Shown here in pieces: positions 9,401-18,085 of a DNA stretch of 38,646 nucleotides; the stretch's first letter is position 1; every line of letters starts with the position of its first letter. Source of the stretch: Zoogloea oleivorans (GTDB lineage: Bacteria; Pseudomonadota; Gammaproteobacteria; Burkholderiales; Rhodocyclaceae); assembly GCF_008107625.1 (NCBI RefSeq), contig NZ_SDKK01000027.1, positions 28,925 to 67,570 of the forward strand, in the 5' to 3' direction. The notes beneath the pieces were generated by a model, which was given only the letters and a program-made list of their open reading frames with translations, was not told the origin of the DNA and did not search any database. The translations under genes and the position numbers were made by a program.

Positions 9401-9709
9401 TCAGATCTTCAGGCGTTCGACGATGCGGCCGTTTTGCAGGTGCTCGGTGATGATTTCATCCACGTCCGACTTGTCCACGAAGGTGTACCAGACGTTGTCG
9501 GGGTACACCACCAGCACCGGGCCTTCGTCGCAGCGGTCGAGGCAGCCGGCCTTGTTGATGCGCACCTTGCCCTTGCCTTTGAGGCCGAGCGCGGCGACGC
9601 GGTCCTTGGCGTAGGCCTGCAGCTCGGAGGCGCCTTGCGCGTTGCAGCAGGTTTCGCCTTCGGCGCGCTGGTTGCAGCAAAAGAAAACGTGGTGCTGGAA
9701 ATAGCTCAT
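9401..9709 (-). CDS. Thioredoxin-fold [2Fe-2S] ferredoxin
   Basis: 102 residues from ATG 9709, preceded by GGAGAG about seven bases upstream; the longer frame adds a non-conserved leader. The four-cysteine pattern of thioredoxin-like 2Fe-2S ferredoxins is present: FFCCNQR and GETCCNAQGA at the N-terminus, then the C-x3-C pair in KAGCLDRCDEGP. Such small ferredoxins (Shethna/Aquifex type) shuttle single electrons; a partner is not evident here. It opens a closely spaced gene train running toward the ABC exporter. Confidence 0.93.
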   Translation of the reverse strand: MSYFQHHVFFCCNQRAEGETCCNAQGASELQAYAKDRVAALGLKGKGKVRINKAGCLDRCDEGPVLVVYPDNVWYTFVDKSDVDEIITEHLQNGRIVERLKI

Positions 9710-9781
9710 CGGGTGTCTCTCCGGGGTCGATTCTTGGGTGTGTCCGCGATTATCAATCAATCGCCGCGCCGGTGGCGGCTT

Positions 9782-10864
9782 TCAGTGGCCGCGCAAGCTG
9801 TCCCGCGGGGCGCTGGCTCCCAGCAGGCCGAGGTAGGCGAAGGTGACGAAGGGCCACAAGCTGGCGGTCAGCTGGGTCAGACCGTGGAAGTTCAGGAAGT
9901 TGCCCTGGCGGATCATCGCCGCGTCGCTGGGCAGGAAGGGGTTTTCCGGGGCCAGGTTGACCAGCGCGGTGGCCACCAGCAGGGCCATGCCGGCGAGCAT
10001 GGCGTGGCTGCGTGCCGGCAGCAGCAGGCACACGCCGAGCAGCGCGGCGCCGGCGGCGAGGCCAATCTGCCCGCCCGGCGTGGCCCAGTGAAAAGGGTCG
10101 CCCGGCGAGAAAAAGGCCGCCGAGGCGAGGGTTTTGGCGCCCAGCCCGAGCAGCACCAGCAGCACGATCGGCCAGGGGCTGAACTGGCGCATCGCGCAGC
10201 GCGCGGTAAGGCCGACGGCGACCAGCTGGCTGGTGGTGATGGCAGCCTCCACCTTCATGAAGCGGGTCGGATTGAATTGCAGCGGGGTCGGCAGATCAAA
10301 GAGGCGGCGCAGGTCGCCGGTGGCAAACAGCAGGCTTTCGGGCGTCAGCAGGGTGAGCAGCCACAGGCCCATCAGCACCAGGCCGATTTCCCCGGCGTGC
10401 CCGGCGACGATGCGCTTGCGGCGCCAGCGGGTGAGGCCGCTCTTCGGATCGAACAGGCGCCCGCCCCAGCGTCCGCCGGCCAGCGCGCCGAGCAGCCCGC
10501 CCAGCGTGTTGCAGCCCACATCCACGTTCGACGGGACCCGGCTGGGCAGGAAGTTCTGCAGGGTTTCCACCGACAGGCTCAGGCAGAAGGTGGTCAGGAT
10601 CGCCAGCAGCACCGCCCAGCCCCGTGGCAGCCGTCCGAGGGCCGGCACCAGCGCGAAGCTGAAGGGCACGATGCCGATCACGTTCACTGTCAGATCCACC
10701 CAGGTGTAGTAACGCGGCCATGGTGCGGACAGGAACTCGAAGGCCGGCAGCCCCGGATCCCGCCAGCCCGTGAAGGGGTGCAGGCAGGCGTACACGACGA
10801 GAACCCCGATGGCGGCGGCGAAGTACGCGGCGAGGGGGGAACTGCGGCGGTGGTTCAGGGGCAT
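9782..10864 (-). CDS. VanZ-family polytopic membrane protein
   Basis: 360 residues, longer than stand-alone VanZ domains of about 150-200. The VanZ-like part is N-terminal (about residues 12-135): YACLHPFTGWRDPG, then WVDLTVNVIGIVPFSFALVP, SVETLQNFLPSRVPSNVDVG and NTLGGLLGALAG. The SxETxQ...R..s..DV..N..G pattern is the VanZ signature. The C-terminal 200 residues add about six further hydrophobic segments without a motif I recognise. VanZ proteins lie in the inner membrane and have been linked to teicoplanin resistance in Gram-positives; the function in Gram-negatives is unknown. It ends 72 bases before the ferredoxin gene, so it may head the train or be separate. Confidence 0.88.
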   Translation of the reverse strand: MPLNHRRSSPLAAYFAAAIGVLVVYACLHPFTGWRDPGLPAFEFLSAPWPRYYTWVDLTVNVIGIVPFSFALVPALGRLPRGWAVLLAILTTFCLSLSVETLQNFLPSRVPSNVDVGCNTLGGLLGALAGGRWGGRLFDPKSGLTRWRRKRIVAGHAGEIGLVLMGLWLLTLLTPESLLFATGDLRRLFDLPTPLQFNPTRFMKVEAAITTSQLVAVGLTARCAMRQFSPWPIVLLVLLGLGAKTLASAAFFSPGDPFHWATPGGQIGLAAGAALLGVCLLLPARSHAMLAGMALLVATALVNLAPENPFLPSDAAMIRQGNFLNFHGLTQLTASLWPFVTFAYLGLLGASAPRDSLRGH

Positions 10865-11182
10865 GGGAAGCGGCGGAATGGCGCGATGGGAGCCATTCTA
10901 GCCGGGTTGGGGGTGTTCAATTGTTTCGGGGGTGGGGCGATGTCCGGCATCCGTTTATCCATCGTCATCGCCGATTCAATGGGCGTGGAGATCGAATAAA
11001 GGACGAATTTCATTATTGTTTCAATGAAACCGGCCGATTAATCGCGCTAAAAATTCGATTAATCGGCCGTGGAGATCGATTTTTCGGTCTCTGACGCCGA
11101 AAATTCGACCGTAAGCGAGGGCGTTTGAATGCCGCGGGATATTTATTGGATGGCGGGCGGGTTTTAAAGCCTGGCTGAGGGC
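10865..11182. other. Intergenic region with a cluster of AT-rich palindromes
   Basis: This 318-base gap lies between the ends of ubiT and the start of the VanZ gene (both minus strand). It contains no credible gene. It holds a 12-bp direct repeat (CGTGGAGATCGA at 10984-10995 and 11068-11079), a 13-bp near-palindrome (11018-11030), a perfect 14-bp inverted repeat (11031-11069) and an imperfect 11-bp inverted repeat (11077-11107), in a local AT-rich patch. It must contain the ubiT 3' end signals and probably the VanZ promoter. Confidence 0.7.
11031..11069. repeat. Perfect 14-bp inverted repeat with 11-nt loop
   Basis: Arms CGGCCGATTAATCG (11031-11044) and its exact reverse complement (11056-11069) flank an A/T-rich 11-base loop. 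It directly abuts a second palindrome, GTTTCAATGAAAC at 11018-11030. No T-run follows on either strand, so it is not a classical intrinsic terminator, though it could end the ubiUVT transcript or act as an operator. Confidence 0.85.
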
Positions 11183-11623
11183 CTAGCCGGCCCGCAGGAA
11201 CGGCACCCGTGCCGTCAGAGCGTCCCAATCCACCGCATCCAGGGTGTTCTTGACCAGCAGGCCGAGGTCGGTTTCGCCTTCCATCAGCAGGCGCCGGCTG
11301 AAGAACAGGGTGTCCGGGTCTTCTTCGCGGAGGGCCAGGGCCAGGTAGTCGCGGGCGGTGGCGGAGATGGTCAGGTCGGGCGCCTCGCTGCCGGACAGCG
11401 GGCGGAAGCCGCGCGGCGTGAAGGTGAAGCGCAGGGCCAGGCCGGCGTCGCTGATCTTCATCAGCAGGCGCTTGCCGGTCAGCGGCTCCAGGGTGTCGCG
11501 CGGCAGCAGGCGGTCGAGGGCCAGGTTGAGGGCTCCGACCAGGACCAGCGTGGGCGGCAGCTGGGGCAGGCGGGCGCCAAGGCGGGCGAGGGGCCCGGGC
11601 AGGGTGAAGGCAGGGACTTTCAT
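11183..11623 (-). CDS. ubiT: Ubiquinone biosynthesis accessory factor UbiT (SCP2-domain lipid carrier)
   Basis: 146 residues from ATG 11623, chosen over ATG 11635 because GGAG lies ten bases upstream and the upstream candidate has no ribosome-binding site. The protein is a single SCP2 sterol-carrier-like domain: LKISDAGLALRF-type strands (seen as LMKISDAGLALRFTFTPRG), DLTISATARDYLAL and TLFFSRRLLMEGETDLGLLVKNTLDA. UbiT replaces UbiJ when ubiquinone is made without oxygen, presenting the hydrophobic intermediates to UbiU-UbiV. Identification rests strongly on the neighbours ubiV and ubiU directly upstream in the same direction. Confidence 0.93.
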   Translation of the reverse strand: MKVPAFTLPGPLARLGARLPQLPPTLVLVGALNLALDRLLPRDTLEPLTGKRLLMKISDAGLALRFTFTPRGFRPLSGSEAPDLTISATARDYLALALREEDPDTLFFSRRLLMEGETDLGLLVKNTLDAVDWDALTARVPFLRAG

Positions 11624-11638
11624 GGCGGGCTCCATCGG

Positions 11639-12544
11639 TTAGCTGCTGACATATTGCTCCACCCCCGGGCGGCCGTGCCAGAAACCGTTGCACGGTTCGT
11701 CGGGCAGCAGGGGCAGGGCGTCGTGGAGCGCCTTGAGGGGCGGGACGAGGCCGTCGATGGCCTTGCGGAACAGGTTCACGATCTCCAGCGTGTTCTCGCC
11801 CTGGGGGCTGATGCGCAGGATGTCGATGCCGTCGGCGACCACCGCCGGCAGGTCGCCGAGTAGGGTGTGTACGTGGGCAGACTGGGTCTGGATGCCGTTG
11901 AGGGTCAGGAAGGGCGCGCCTTCGCGGGTCTTCAGCGGAATGCCGTCGGCGAATTCGAGGCAGCGGAATTCACAGGTGTCTTTTTGCAGGTTGTAGTGGC
12001 GGGCGGTGAAGCAGCGCGCCGAGTAGGCCAGCGGCAGGCGGCCGTGGGCGAAGATTTCGACCTCCACGGCATGGCCGAGGCCGGCGCGCAGTTCGGCGAT
12101 CTGCTGGCGCGACATCTCCGGCGGGGCGACCCAGCGGGTGGCGCCGAGGTCGGCGAACATGTCGAGGGTGACCGGGTTGAAGATGTTCAGCGTGGGGCCG
12201 GCGATCCAGTCGGTCGCCGGGGCGTCGCCGCGGGTCAGCAGGTGCACGGCGCCCATGTCGTTGGCTTCGACGCGGAAGTTGCCCTGCCCGGCGATCCGGC
12301 GCAGGGTTTTCAGGTCGGATTCGGATTCGACCAGCACCTGGCTGGACAGCACGACTTCCTTACCGGCGGCGGTGAGGATCTCGGCGATTTCGAGCCAGTC
12401 GGCGAGGCGCAGTTCGTGGCGGCGCGAGCACACGGTTTCGCCAAGGTAAACGATGTCCACCGGGGCGTCGGCCATGTCGGCATAGAAGGCCAGGGTGGAC
12501 TGGCGGGGCCAGTAGTAGAGCAGGGGGCCGATGGCAAGCTTCAT
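11639..12544 (-). CDS. ubiV: O2-independent ubiquinone hydroxylase subunit UbiV (peptidase U32 family)
   Basis: 301 residues. UbiV and UbiU form a heterodimer in which each subunit binds a 4Fe-4S cluster; together they hydroxylate ubiquinone precursors with prephenate instead of O2 as oxygen source. The four cluster cysteines known from E. coli UbiV (39, 180, 193, 197) map here to C39 (GETVCSRR), C178 (SARCFTAR), C191 and C195 (KDTCEFRC). Start 12544 puts the first cysteine exactly at 39. An alternative ATG at 12556 would overlap the ubiU stop (ATGA) and add four residues. The central gene of the ubiU-ubiV-ubiT operon. Confidence 0.96.
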   Translation of the reverse strand: MKLAIGPLLYYWPRQSTLAFYADMADAPVDIVYLGETVCSRRHELRLADWLEIAEILTAAGKEVVLSSQVLVESESDLKTLRRIAGQGNFRVEANDMGAVHLLTRGDAPATDWIAGPTLNIFNPVTLDMFADLGATRWVAPPEMSRQQIAELRAGLGHAVEVEIFAHGRLPLAYSARCFTARHYNLQKDTCEFRCLEFADGIPLKTREGAPFLTLNGIQTQSAHVHTLLGDLPAVVADGIDILRISPQGENTLEIVNLFRKAIDGLVPPLKALHDALPLLPDEPCNGFWHGRPGVEQYVSS

Positions 12545-12552
12545 GGGCTGAC

Positions 12553-13566
12553 TCATTTCCAGGGACGGTAGTAGGCGCCGAGGGTGTGGCTCTGGCCTTC
12601 GGAAACCTTGTTGAGTTCGGCCATCCAGGCCGGCTCGACGCGGAAGGGGGCGCTGTCGTCGAGCACCCGGTCGATGGCGGCGCGCCATACCTTGGTGACC
12701 TGCGCGACGTAGGCGGGGCTGCGCTGGCGGCCTTCGATCTTGATGGCGCGCACACCGATGCGGGCCAGTTCGGGGAGCATTTCCAGGGTGTTGAGGCTGG
12801 TGGGTTCCTCGATGGCGTAGTAGGTCTCGTTGTTGACCTCGAAGCGGCCCTTGCACAGGGTCGGGTAGCCGGCCCGTTCGCCGTCGGCGAAGCGGTCGAT
12901 GAGGATGCCGTTGAGGCGCGTTTCCATGCCCTTCGGGGTTTGTTCCCAGCGCACGTGCTTGCCCGGCGAGCAGGCGCCGTTGCAGTTGGGCGACTCGCCG
13001 GTGGCGAAGGCCGACAGGGCGCAGCGCCCTTCCACCATCACGCACAGGCCGCCGAAGCCGAAGACTTCGATCTCGACCGGCGTGTTGGCGATGACCTGTT
13101 CGACCTGGGCCAGCGACAGCACGCGCGGCAGCACGGCGCGCGAAATGCCGAACTTCTCGTAATAGAAATTGATGGCGTCGTAGCTGGTCGCCGAGCCCTG
13201 TACCGACAAGTGCAGGCGCAGGTCGGGGTGGGTCTTGCGGGCGTAGGCCATGAGGCCCGGGTCGGCGAGGATCACCGCATCGATGCCGAACCGGGCGGCC
13301 CGGTCGACGGCGGCGGTCCAGCGTTGCCAGTTGTCGGTCTGCGGGTAGGTGTTGAGGGCCAGCAACACCTTGCGACCGCGCTCGTGGGCGTAGCGCACGC
13401 CGTCGGCCATGGCCTTGTCGTCGAAGTTGAGGCCGCTGAAGTTGCGGGCGTTGGTGGCGTCCTTGAAGCCGAGATAGACGCAGTCGGCGCCGTGATCAAT
13501 CGCGGTTTTAAGGGCGGGAAGGCTGCCGGCGGGGCAGACCAGTTCGATGGGGCGCGCAGGAGTCAT
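12553..13566 (-). CDS. ubiU: O2-independent ubiquinone hydroxylase subunit UbiU (peptidase U32 family)
   Basis: 337 residues. A U32-family TIM barrel beginning [22 protein letters not shown]. The four iron-sulfur cysteines of E. coli UbiU (169, 176, 193, 232) are all present with a constant offset of six: C175 and C182 in [15 protein letters not shown]199 in CNGACSPGK, and C238 in [11 protein letters not shown]. It partners with UbiV for anaerobic hydroxylation steps of ubiquinone synthesis. First gene of the operon; its upstream region carries a TTGAC-N4-GTCAA palindrome correctly spaced from a TATAGT -10 box, suggesting control by an FNR/DNR-type regulator. Confidence 0.97.
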   Translation of the reverse strand: MTPARPIELVCPAGSLPALKTAIDHGADCVYLGFKDATNARNFSGLNFDDKAMADGVRYAHERGRKVLLALNTYPQTDNWQRWTAAVDRAARFGIDAVILADPGLMAYARKTHPDLRLHLSVQGSATSYDAINFYYEKFGISRAVLPRVLSLAQVEQVIANTPVEIEVFGFGGLCVMVEGRCALSAFATGESPNCNGACSPGKHVRWEQTPKGMETRLNGILIDRFADGERAGYPTLCKGRFEVNNETYYAIEEPTSLNTLEMLPELARIGVRAIKIEGRQRSPAYVAQVTKVWRAAIDRVLDDSAPFRVEPAWMAELNKVSEGQSHTLGAYYRPWK

Positions 13567-13592
13567 GGACAGTTCTTACGGCGGAAATGACG

Positions 13593-13605
13593 CGGCCGGA
13601 CTATA
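13593..13605 (-). promoter_or_regulatory. Predicted -10 box and transcription start of ubiUVT
   Basis: Read on the minus strand, TATAGT (13605-13600) matches TATAAT at five of six bases. If transcription starts at 13593, this hexamer occupies -12 to -7, leaving a 26-base leader before the ubiU ATG at 13566. No convincing -35 box is seen, as expected for an activator-dependent promoter. Prediction only. Confidence 0.6.
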
Positions 13606-13627
13606 GGCGCGCCGTGCCGGACAGACC

Positions 13628-13641
13628 TTGACCGGCGTCAA
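13628..13641. promoter_or_regulatory. FNR/DNR-type palindromic operator upstream of ubiU
   Basis: TTGACCGGCGTCAA is a perfect TTGAC-N4-GTCAA palindrome. It differs from the FNR consensus TTGAT-N4-ATCAA at one symmetric position per half-site and resembles sites of the related NNR/DNR nitric-oxide regulators. Its centre (13634.5) lies exactly 32 bases from the centre of the -10 box at 13600-13605, which is -41.5 relative to the predicted start, the class II activator position. Confidence 0.65.
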
Positions 13642-13657
13642 CGGGGTGGGTGCCGTG

Positions 13658-13686
13658 CCGGAGAAAGGGGCTAAACCCCTTGCCGG
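13658..13686. other. Hairpin in the ubiU / substrate-binding-protein divergent region
   Basis: AAGGGG-CTAAA-CCCCTT (13665-13681) forms a six-pair stem, extended after a small bulge by CCGG (13658-13661) pairing with CCGG (13683-13686). No T-run follows. It lies in the leader of the plus-strand substrate-binding-protein gene and may be transcribed there; function unknown. Confidence 0.4.
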
Positions 13687-13748
13687 AACATGGGATTTTT
13701 CTCAACTCCAGTGCATACTTCATCTATTGCGGTTTATCGATATCGGCT

Positions 13749-14747
13749 ATGCCCGTGCTCCCGTCCCGTCGGCGCTTCCTCTCTGCTGGAATCGGTTCAG
13801 CCCTGCTGTTCGGCAGTGGCGGGGGGTGCAGCATGACCAGCCCCGAGCCGCTCAAGTTCGCCACCAATCCGTGGCCCGGTTTCGATCCGCTCTACGTGGC
13901 GCGGGACAAGGGCTATTTCGAGGAGGCCGGGCTCACTGTTGCGCTGGTGGATTTGACCTCCATCGGGGCCTCCCGCCGGGCCCTGGAGCGCGGGCAGGTG
14001 GACGGCTGCGGGGCGACGCTGGTGGAAATCCTGCTGGCCGCCGACCAGTCGGGATTGCGCCCGCAGATTGCGGCGGTGGTCGACTACTCGAACGGGGCCG
14101 ACGTGCTGATCGGCACTGCCGCGATGCGCAATCCTGCCGACCTGCGCGGGCGTCGTGTGGCCATCGAGCCGGGCACCCTGCACATCCAGTTGCTGGCGCT
14201 GGCACTGGCCAGCGTCAATCTTGGCATCCGCGACGTGATTCTCGTGCCGATGCCGCAGAACGCCATGCCGGTGGCTTTTGCGGATGGGATGGTGGCGGCG
14301 GCGGTGTGTTTTCCGCCGGAGTCCAACCGTCTTGTCGATGCGGGCGGCAAGGTGCTCTTTCACAGCGGGCAGGTGCCGGGCCAGGTGGTCGATACGCTGG
14401 TTTTCGACGGCGCCTTCGTGGCCCGGCGGGGGGCCGACGTGCGCGCTTTCGTTGGCGCCTATTACCGGGCCATGGACTTCATGGCCAGCCATCCGGACGA
14501 GGCTCACGCCATCATGGCCCGCCGGGAAAACATGAGTGTCGCCGAACTGCGCCAGACCCTTGGCGGACTGCACTATGTGGCGCGCAGCGAACAGCGCGAC
14601 CTGCTGGCCCCCGACGGGCCGGTGGCGCGCTCCCTTGGCCAGTTGCAGGGGGCCATGATGTCCCTCGCCCAGTTGCGCCAGAGCCGCACCCTGAAGGATT
14701 TTCTGATTGCCCGCGAGCTGATCGCCGAGCGGGGGGCTATGGCATGA
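13749..14747 (+). CDS. Tat-exported NMT1/THI5-like ABC substrate-binding protein (orphan)
   Basis: 332 residues from ATG 13749. The N-terminus has a twin-arginine motif SRRRFL (residues 6-11) and a hydrophobic stretch ending in GSGGGCS, so export by Tat is likely; C27 might be lipidated, but the lipobox is poor. The mature domain is a type II periplasmic binding fold of the NMT1/SsuA/TauA group: KFATNPWPGFDPLYVARDKGYF-like start, then a LTSIGASRRALERGQVD segment and the hinge region DLRGRRVAIEPGT. No ABC permease or ATPase gene is nearby. Instead the next gene, starting 16 bases later, is a transmembrane GGDEF-EAL protein, so the binding protein may be its periplasmic ligand sensor. Ligand unknown. 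Confidence 0.88.
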   Translation: MPVLPSRRRFLSAGIGSALLFGSGGGCSMTSPEPLKFATNPWPGFDPLYVARDKGYFEEAGLTVALVDLTSIGASRRALERGQVDGCGATLVEILLAADQSGLRPQIAAVVDYSNGADVLIGTAAMRNPADLRGRRVAIEPGTLHIQLLALALASVNLGIRDVILVPMPQNAMPVAFADGMVAAAVCFPPESNRLVDAGGKVLFHSGQVPGQVVDTLVFDGAFVARRGADVRAFVGAYYRAMDFMASHPDEAHAIMARRENMSVAELRQTLGGLHYVARSEQRDLLAPDGPVARSLGQLQGAMMSLAQLRQSRTLKDFLIARELIAERGAMA

Positions 14748-14763
14748 GCGGCGGCGGGTCAAG

Positions 14764-17700
14764 GTGATTTTCGGCGGTTTCCTGTCCCTGCGCTGGCGCC
14801 TCATCGGGCCGCTGCTCGCCGTCTGGGCGGTGGGCATGGCCCTGCTCGTCACGGTGCTGTACACCAGCATTCTCGAACGCTTTCGCACCTTGGTGGACCA
14901 GCGCGCCAATGCCATCGTTTCGGCGGTCTCTTCGGCCGCCGAAACCGCGCGTGAACCGGCCGATCTGCGCCGTTTCGTGTCGTCGCTCGGCGCTGCCCGG
15001 GACATCGTCCGGGTGGTGCTGGTGGCGGGCGAGCCGGCCCGGGTTGTTGCCGCCAGCGATCATGGCTGGCAGGACCAGCCCGTAACGGCGCTGCCCGAGC
15101 AGGCCCTGCCGGCACATCTGCTGGCGGCGCTGGCGGCCCGCAAGGGCGAGCGCCGGCTGGACGCCGATTTGCGTCGCCTGGATGTGCTTGAACCCGTCCT
15201 GCTGGTGGGCGGCGGCGCGAGCGGACGGCTCGAAGAGGGCGTCCTGCTGCTCAGTCTCGATGCTGCCAGCCTGTGGCAGGCCGCCTGGCAGACGGTGGTG
15301 CACCTTTCCCTGTGGCTGGGCGGCATTCTCAGCGCAGTGGCCGGCCTGATCTACGTGCTGGTGTCGCGTTACGTGCTGCATCCGGCCGAGGCCATTCGTG
15401 AAGCTCTCGGGCGGCGCCGGGAAGCCGGCGATAGCGCACTGGTGGTGCCGGTCATGCGGCGCGATGAACTCGGTGAGCTGGCCGGGGCGCTCAATGACAT
15501 GCTCGTTACCCTGCGGACCCGCAATCGCCAGCTGGCCCACTCCCGCGACCAGCATCTGGCGATGCTCGAATCCTTTCCGCATCTGGCCTGGCGGGCCGGC
15601 CTCAGCGGTGACTGCGACTGGTTCAACCGGGCCTGGCTCGACTTCACCGGCAAGACCCTCGAAGAGGAGGTGGGCGAGGGCTGGCTGGAGGGCGTCCACC
15701 CGGATGACCGGGACAACTGTCTTGCCGTCTGGCGCCGGGCCTTCGAGGCCCGCGAACCCTTTGTGATGGAGTACCGCCTGCGCGCCGCCGACGGCAGCCA
15801 TCACTGGATTGCCGACCACGGGGCGCCGATTCATGACGGGGACGGGGTGTTCACCGGTTACGTGGGCTCCTGCTACGACCTCCAGCCGGCTCGCGACAAC
15901 GCCCGCGACATCAAGCGCATGACGCGCCTGTACCACGCCCTGTCGGCCACCAACAAAGCCATTGTGCATAGCCGCGACGCCGCGACGCTGTTGCCCCAGG
16001 TGTGTCGCGTGGCGGTCGAGTTCGGCGAGCTGGATCTGGCCTGGATCGGCTTTCCCGAGCAGCACAGCAGCGTGCTCAAGGCGACGGCGGTGCAGGGCCG
16101 GGGGTGCTGGGCCGATCTCTCCATCGCGGGGCTGGAATGTCGCCTGACGGCTGTCGGCGTGCCTGCCGAGGCCTTGATCGTCAACGATCCGGCGGCATCG
16201 CCCGTGACGCGTGCCTGCGAAGGCTGCGTTGCCCACACGCCGGAGGGTTCCTTTGCCGTTTTTCCGATCCGCCTGGGGGAGGGGCCCGACGGGGTGCTGG
16301 TGCTGCGCAAGGCCGAAAAGAACTTTTTCGACGAGCACACCGTGGCCCTGCTGGACGAACTGAGTGCCGACATCGGCTTTGCGCTGCGCAATTACCGGCG
16401 CGACGAGACCCTGCGCCTGGCCGCCAAGGTCTTCGAGAACAACTCCGAGGGCATCGTCATCGTCGACCCGCAGCGCCGGGTGGTGATGATCAACCGGGCC
16501 TTCAGCAGCCTGACCGGTCTTGCCGGGGCGGACGTGATCGGCCGCCAGTTGTTCCTGTTCGATCCGGCCCGTCATCCCGCGGGCTTTGCCAGCACGGTTC
16601 GCGATCTGGCCGCCGCCAGCGGCCTGTGGCAGGGCGAAGTGTGGATCCGGCGAGCCGCGGGCGATACCTTTCCTGCCGATTTTTCAGTCAGCGTGGTACG
16701 CGATGGGGAAGGGGACATAGCCCATTACGTGGGGGTTTTTTCGGATATCAGCCAGCGCAAGGCTGCCGAAGAGCGGATCCACTTTCTGGCCAGTCACGAT
16801 TTTCTTACCGGCCTGCCGTCCCGCGCCGCCCTGGCGCCGATACTCGAGCGGGCGCTCGAGGCCGCCGCCCGCGAGGGCCATCGGGTGGCCCTGTGCTTTC
16901 TCGACCTGGACCGTTTCAAGAACATCAATGACACCCTCGGTCATCACATCGGCGACGAACTCCTGATCGAGGTGGGCCAGCGTCTGCAGTCGGTGCTGCG
17001 GGACGGCGAAAGCGTACTGCGCCACGGGGGGGACGAATTCGTGGTGATCATGCCGCAGGCCGGCGATCGGAGCGTCCTCGCCAGCGCCGCCGGGCGTCTG
17101 CTGTCGGCCCTGGATGAACCCTTCCTGCTGGCTGGCTGCGAGTTCAGTCTGTCCACCAGCATCGGCGTCTCCGTGTTCCCCGAAGACGGTCTGGATGGGG
17201 AAATCCTGCTTGATCGGGCCGACATGGCCATGTACCGGGCCAAGGAGGACGGGCGCAACGGCATCGAGTTCTTCGCCGACGGCATGGCCGCGCCGACCAG
17301 CGAACGCCTGTCCCTCGAGCACGCGCTGCGCCGGGCGCTGGAGCGCGGCGAGCTGGCCCTGCACTACCAGCCGGTCGTATCGGCCGTCGACGGCCAGCTG
17401 ATCGCAGCCGAAGCCCTGCTGCGCTGGACCCACCCGGAACTTGGCAACATTCCGCCGGACCGCTTCATTCCGCTCGCCGAAGAGAGCGGCCTGATCCTGC
17501 CCATCGGCAACTGGGTTCTCGACACCCTGTGCCAGCAGCTGGCCGCCTGGCAGGCCGAGGGACGGCACATGGTGCCGGTGGCCGCCAACATTTCGCCGCT
17601 GCAGTTCCGCCGCGCCGATTTTGTGGCGTCGGTGGCCGAGGCGCTGCGCCGCCATGACGTCCCGCCCGGCCTGCTGACCCTCGAGCTGACCGAAAGCATG

Positions 17701-18069
17701 GTCATGCGCGATGTCGAGCGGGCCGCCCGTCAGCTCGACGAACTCAAGGCCCTCGGCCTGTCGGTCGCCATCGACGATTTCGGCACCGGCTACTCCAGCC
17801 TGGCCTATCTCAAGCGTTTCGCCCTCGACAAGCTGAAGGTGGACCAGTCCTTCGTGCGAGAGATCAACACCGGTCCGGAAGACCGGGCCATCGTGGCCGC
17901 CATCGTCGGGCTGGGCCACAACCTGGGCCTTGAACTGGTGGCCGAGGGCGTTGAAACCGGGGAGATGGTGAACACCCTGCGCGAACTCGGCTGCGATTCG
18001 CTGCAGGGCTGGCACTACGGCAAGGCCGAGCCGGCCGCGCAATTCGCCGATCGCCTTGGGCGGGCCTGA
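14764..18069 (+). CDS. Transmembrane HAMP-PAS-GAF-PAS-GGDEF-EAL c-di-GMP signalling protein
   Basis: 1101 residues from GTG 14764; the nearer ATG at 14744 is out of frame. A first membrane helix (about residues 10-35) and a second (about 178-202) bracket a periplasmic domain of roughly 140 residues. HAMP follows (about 203-255), then PAS (about 262-375, DWFNRAWLDFTGKT and HHWIADHGAPI), GAF (about 385-545), a second PAS (about 550-670), GGDEF (about 675-835, motif GGDEF at 755-759) and EAL (about 850-1095, EALLRW at 883, DDFGTGYSS later). Both catalytic motifs are intact, so it may make or break c-di-GMP. The inhibitory-site position reads RDGE, not RxxD. Cotranscription with the upstream binding protein suggests ligand-controlled output. 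Confidence 0.95.
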   Translation: MIFGGFLSLRWRLIGPLLAVWAVGMALLVTVLYTSILERFRTLVDQRANAIVSAVSSAAETAREPADLRRFVSSLGAARDIVRVVLVAGEPARVVAASDHGWQDQPVTALPEQALPAHLLAALAARKGERRLDADLRRLDVLEPVLLVGGGASGRLEEGVLLLSLDAASLWQAAWQTVVHLSLWLGGILSAVAGLIYVLVSRYVLHPAEAIREALGRRREAGDSALVVPVMRRDELGELAGALNDMLVTLRTRNRQLAHSRDQHLAMLESFPHLAWRAGLSGDCDWFNRAWLDFTGKTLEEEVGEGWLEGVHPDDRDNCLAVWRRAFEAREPFVMEYRLRAADGSHHWIADHGAPIHDGDGVFTGYVGSCYDLQPARDNARDIKRMTRLYHALSATNKAIVHSRDAATLLPQVCRVAVEFGELDLAWIGFPEQHSSVLKATAVQGRGCWADLSIAGLECRLTAVGVPAEALIVNDPAASPVTRACEGCVAHTPEGSFAVFPIRLGEGPDGVLVLRKAEKNFFDEHTVALLDELSADIGFALRNYRRDETLRLAAKVFENNSEGIVIVDPQRRVVMINRAFSSLTGLAGADVIGRQLFLFDPARHPAGFASTVRDLAAASGLWQGEVWIRRAAGDTFPADFSVSVVRDGEGDIAHYVGVFSDISQRKAAEERIHFLASHDFLTGLPSRAALAPILERALEAAAREGHRVALCFLDLDRFKNINDTLGHHIGDELLIEVGQRLQSVLRDGESVLRHGGDEFVVIMPQAGDRSVLASAAGRLLSALDEPFLLAGCEFSLSTSIGVSVFPEDGLDGEILLDRADMAMYRAKEDGRNGIEFFADGMAAPTSERLSLEHALRRALERGELALHYQPVVSAVDGQLIAAEALLRWTHPELGNIPPDRFIPLAEESGLILPIGNWVLDTLCQQLAAWQAEGRHMVPVAANISPLQFRRADFVASVAEALRRHDVPPGLLTLELTESMVMRDVERAARQLDELKALGLSVAIDDFGTGYSSLAYLKRFALDKLKVDQSFVREINTGPEDRAIVAAIVGLGHNLGLELVAEGVETGEMVNTLRELGCDSLQGWHYGKAEPAAQFADRLGRA

Positions 18070-18085
18070 GGACGGCCGGGGTTTT

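Noticed and set aside
11013-11693. Minus-strand frame running through ubiT and the palindrome cluster
   Set aside because: Out of frame with ubiT, product is Pro/Arg-rich without family features, and the tail only translates the palindromes.
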